In this document: positions 7,401 to 8,530 of the stretch, one piece after another
Layout of the letters: every line of letters starts with the position of its first letter
How positions within the stretch are numbered: the first letter of the stretch is position 1
Assembly (NCBI GenBank): GCA_036505615.1
Contig: DASXTB010000099.1
Span: 1-8,530 of the forward strand
Reading direction: 5' to 3'
Source: DASXTB01 sp036505615
GTDB lineage: Bacteria; Acidobacteriota; UBA6911; JACQSX01
Length of the DNA: 8,530 bases
Program-made: the position numbers and the translations under genes
Notes under the pieces: generated by a model
Databases searched by the model: none
Told to the model about the DNA's origin: nothing
What the model saw: only the letters and a program-made list of their open reading frames with translations

Positions 7401-7643
7401 AATGAAGGGGTCGGTATACTTCGAGCTCCTGGATTTGCAAACTGGGATTTTGGGCTGGGAAAGAAATTCAAGCTTCACGAGCAGAAGTACTTGGATTTCA
7501 GAGCGGAGTTTTTCAATTTCAACAACAATCCAAGCTTCGGCCCTCCGAACAGAGACTTCAACGTTCCCGGTCTCTTCGGCCAAGTCCTTAACGTCGTCAA
7601 TTCGCCACGAAACGTGGAATTTGGTTTGAAGTTTTATTTCTAG
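4407..7643 (+). CDS. Oar-like TonB-dependent outer-membrane receptor with carboxypeptidase-regulatory-like N-terminal domain
   Basis: The 1078-aa protein starts with a signal peptide (residues 1-25, hydrophobic core IITWSFLLLFVFL, cleavage likely after VAA). Residues about 27-115 match a carboxypeptidase-regulatory-like beta-sandwich (VTGTVMDASGAVIPGVQV, then the AGVYTIPFLPVGTYVI stretch). The plug follows, with LPLNGRNFQQL at 148-158 and FLLDGVD at about 197-203. The rest is a large beta-barrel with aromatic-ended strands, closing in FGLKFYF with a terminal Phe expected for barrel insertion. Family members import or bind large ligands, often glycans or peptides, using TonB energy; the ligand here is unknown and no transport or hydrolase genes are adjacent. 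The frame is open from 4077, but only ATG 4407 gives a signal peptide at the N-terminus. AGGAG at 4391-4395 lies 11 nt upstream of it. The upstream 110 codons run through repeat DNA and should not be included. Confidence 0.92.
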   Translation: MKNSARLIITWSFLLLFVFLTSVAAQTITATVTGTVMDASGAVIPGVQVVATNEGTNISYSALSNDAGVYTIPFLPVGTYVITGELSGFKKAVTNPIKLEVGQIARVDIKLELGEISQQVNVVGLAPILQTETTSVGDVITGSTTVSLPLNGRNFQQLTLLVPGVITPNVSSFTSPSRAFSGGRPYVNGNREQGNNFLLDGVDMNETIDNLIGYNPNVDAIGEFRIITNNSSSEFGNVTGAIVNTTLKSGTNEVHGDVFEFIRNDALDANSWGNNRSGAPKSSLRQNIFGFTVGGPVVKNKIFFFGDYQGTRLRTGGGTTASVAPDAWRHGDLSSLPQRIIDPLTNQQFPGNKIPENRIVNPVAKFLFANPNLYPLPNRSIASVVGNYVSSFANATDNNQWDTKIDAKMSDHDDIFGRFSYAAYNLKGTKAALPVFLPGLTDAPSRSTVLNWNHAFSPTTINEARFGFNRVVIINSINDWAGLGNGNAKFGIPGDQPIPGLSSVSLGDGLNSIGNSASLSNTYDNTFQYGDNLSFARGRHFLKTGFQWLRYQQNRYYAGNNGALGLFEYGTSVNFTGSAFADFLLDLLARKGRGSASGSWGHRQNRIGIFAQDDFKLKSNFTLNLGMRWEYTSPVVEVNDRQSNFDLATGKQLFAGKDGNSRALYEPFYNGFEPRLGFAWTPSGKFVVRAGYGIVQYMEGTGANLRLPLNPPFFFESDVTFNATSGPGSITKGFTDVLPQDKPSGQVRAWNPDLRPQFTQQWNLTLEYQLSNSMSLTTGYVGHKATHLVVPTEFNQPLPDAGPPSTWRPLQQRRRLYATAPLITNISGTDSSAISNYHALQVSARQRFSKGLEFLASYTLSKSLTDSIGYYGSGGVNRQGTYWANTYDRKSEFGPAFFDATHNFAWSGSYDLPVGRGRALGNDWNSIAESVLGGWNVSSIISLHSGFPVTVLTSDRSLQAVRGGQRPNRVGEGKVDNPTLTHWLDITAFQEAPLGTFGNEGVGILRAPGFANWDFGLGKKFKLHEQKYLDFRAEFFNFNNNPSFGPPNRDFNVPGLFGQVLNVVNSPRNVEFGLKFYF

Positions 7644-7653
7644 CGGACAAAAG

Positions 7654-7680
7654 AGATTACTCGGATCGATTCCGAGATCT
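7654..7680 (+). terminator. Hairpin downstream of the receptor
   Basis: CTCGGA (7660-7665) pairs with TCCGAG (7671-7676) around a 5-nt loop. AGAT (7654-7657) can extend the stem with ATCT (7677-7680) across a 2-nt bulge. It starts 10 nt after the receptor stop, where a terminator is expected, but no T-run follows, so intrinsic termination is uncertain. Confidence 0.4.
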
Positions 7681-7794
7681 GCAGCTCTGGCCTAAGGGGG
7701 GCTGTTCACCCATACGAAGCTGTGTTGTGGCGCTGAATCGGCGGAGAGACACTGCAGCTTCCCATTTATTCTAGCTTCAAGCCTGGAGACGGCG

Positions 7795-7811
7795 GACTTG
7801 CGCCGCAAGTC
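7795..7811. promoter_or_regulatory. 17-nt dyad, possible operator
   Basis: GACTTGCG and CGCAAGTC are perfect 8-bp inverted half-sites around a single central C. A 1-nt centre is too tight for a hairpin loop but suits a dimeric DNA-binding protein. It lies about 140 nt upstream of the predicted -35 element of the AraC-type gene. The binding protein is unknown. Confidence 0.3.
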
Positions 7812-7951
7812 GTAAGAAAGCCATCGGCGATTCACGCTTGCCAAACAAATATTAAATTAAAGGCCATATTCTCATATGAGCGAGCCTCAGGAGCCGTCCA
7901 ACTATCAGTGATACAATTTCGTGCTGTGTGCTATTAGTTGTTGTAAAAAGA

Positions 7952-7980
7952 TTGATAAAAGAAACGGTTAATGCTATAAG
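7952..7980 (+). promoter_or_regulatory. Sigma70-type promoter for the AraC-type gene
   Basis: TTGATA (7952-7957) and TATAAG (7975-7980) each match the -35 and -10 consensus at five of six positions and are 17 nt apart. Transcription would start near 7987, leaving a leader of about 25 nt before the ATG at 8012. Confidence 0.65.
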
Positions 7981-8011
7981 AGGTGAATAACAACACCCTA
8001 ATATCCAAGGA

Positions 8012-8407
8012 ATGACTAGCGCCGTAACTGAATTGCCGTGGGTTTCGGAAATGGCCTACGATCTGATCCGATTATTCAGTCGCACTCGGGGTTCGCTTCT
8101 TTCATCGCCGCGAAAGTCTTTGTCGACAATAGCATTTGAGCTAGGTGTAGAGCGTCACACTGTCGAAAGGGCGGTTCATGGTGCGACTGGATTATCATTT
8201 CGGCAATACCGCAAAAACCTTCTTTTTGAAAGGGCTATTGATCTCCTACTGTCTGAAAGTCCCCTCAGCATAAAACAAATCGCTAGTATTACCGGCTATA
8301 ATTCCCCAAAGTCATTTTCGCAATTCTTTAAGAATGTCACAGGTAGGACGCCTACAGCCTTTCGGAAAGGTCGCCCCATTCCACATTCCACGGAAAAAAG
8401 AATTTAG
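8012..8407 (+). CDS. Stand-alone AraC-type helix-turn-helix DNA-binding protein
   Basis: At 131 aa this is little more than the AraC/XylS DNA-binding domain. The first helix-turn-helix is at residues 37-60 (SLSTIAFELGVERHTVERAV), and FRQYRKNLLFERAIDLLL at 63-80 is the linker helix. The second helix-turn-helix is at 85-106 (LSIKQIASITGYNSPKSFSQFF), followed by the family signature end GRTPTAFRK at 111-119. Typical AraC proteins have a sensor domain of 150 residues or more, absent here. In-frame TAA at 7988-7990 rules out a longer start. The purine-rich AAGGA touches ATG 8012 directly, which is too close for a normal Shine-Dalgarno; ATG 8051 (residue 14) is an alternative start that keeps the whole domain. 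The DNA is AT-richer than the operon genes (23 of 60 G+C at 8221-8280 against 36 of 60 at 2401-2460), which may indicate later acquisition. Targets are unknown. Confidence 0.85.
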   Translation: MTSAVTELPWVSEMAYDLIRLFSRTRGSLLSSPRKSLSTIAFELGVERHTVERAVHGATGLSFRQYRKNLLFERAIDLLLSESPLSIKQIASITGYNSPKSFSQFFKNVTGRTPTAFRKGRPIPHSTEKRI

Positions 8408-8530
8408 AAACAACCACAACTGTTCCGTTTTGTTCCAAATTGCTTCCCCTGTCTCTGCAGTCGCTCTATTTGCTTCATTTTTCTAGATAGTTTTCGATTT
8501 TGAAATGACAACTTGTTCCAGAAGGCTACC
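8408..8530. other. AT-rich tail with repeated TGTTCC-like motifs
   Basis: No gene is visible in these last 123 nt. TGTTCC occurs at 8421-8426 and 8431-8436, TGCTTCC at 8441-8447, TGCTTC at 8471-8476, and TGTTCC again at 8514-8519. The first four start points are multiples of 10 nt apart, near one helical turn, which could be a set of protein-binding sites or chance in T-rich DNA. The region is cut by the window edge. Confidence 0.3.

Larger units (their letters stand above)
7644..8011. other. Intergenic region between receptor and AraC-type gene
   Basis: These 368 nt contain no convincing gene. They hold a hairpin just after the receptor stop (7654-7680), a 17-nt dyad (7795-7811), a 10-bp perfect palindrome CTCATATGAG (7871-7880) and a sigma70-type promoter (7952-7980). 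The half nearest the AraC-type gene is clearly AT-richer than the receptor gene. Confidence 0.5.

Noticed and set aside
7983..8015. Ten-codon GTG frame whose TGA overlaps the AraC-type ATG
   Set aside because: The predicted transcription start falls after the GTG, so the frame would not be in the transcript with its start codon, and no Shine-Dalgarno is available.

Overview
The window looks like a piece of a soil-type Acidobacteriota chromosome or metagenome-assembled genome. Three things point that way: an Oar-like TonB-dependent receptor with an N-terminal carboxypeptidase-regulatory-like domain, a secreted outer-membrane-lipoprotein-sorting-like protein of a type I associate with acidobacteria, and intergenic DNA rich in paired GC-rich palindromes (REPIN-like elements). 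This placement is inference; there is no rRNA or other marker gene.

Layout. (1) 1-26 is a short heptanucleotide repeat cut by the window edge. (2) 47-811, minus strand: a secreted LolA/LolB-like protein of 254 aa. (3) 812-1135: a divergent intergenic region. (4) 1136-3860, plus strand: a probable two-gene operon, a B12-binding-type radical SAM enzyme followed 37 nt later by a DegT/DnrJ/EryC1/StrS-type PLP aminotransferase. (5) 3861-4406: a repeat-rich spacer with a hairpin at the aminotransferase stop and two different long imperfect inverted repeats (3902-4048 and 4105-4281), each built from two facing GC-rich hairpins. (6) 4407-7643: the receptor, 1078 aa, with its real start 110 codons inside a longer open frame. 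(7) 7644-8011: a spacer with a hairpin, a 17-nt dyad and a good sigma70-type promoter. (8) 8012-8407: a stand-alone AraC-type DNA-binding domain protein in AT-richer DNA. (9) 8408-8530: a tail with TGTTCC-like motifs at 10-nt spacing.

How the genes may work together. The radical SAM enzyme and the aminotransferase are probably co-transcribed and may act on one small molecule, sugar or lipid headgroup; the substrate cannot be read from sequence. The 254-aa protein and the receptor both belong to the envelope but are separate transcription units. The AraC-type protein could regulate itself or an unseen downstream gene.

The least explained part is the repeat spacer. The two palindromic elements have different GC-rich cores, yet all four arms share a similar outer module (about GGAAY-N-TGAGA-AAAAT). 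That suggests two versions of one element family with swapped cores. I see no complete new defence or mobile system here; the strongest leads are this repeat family and the radical SAM/aminotransferase pair.
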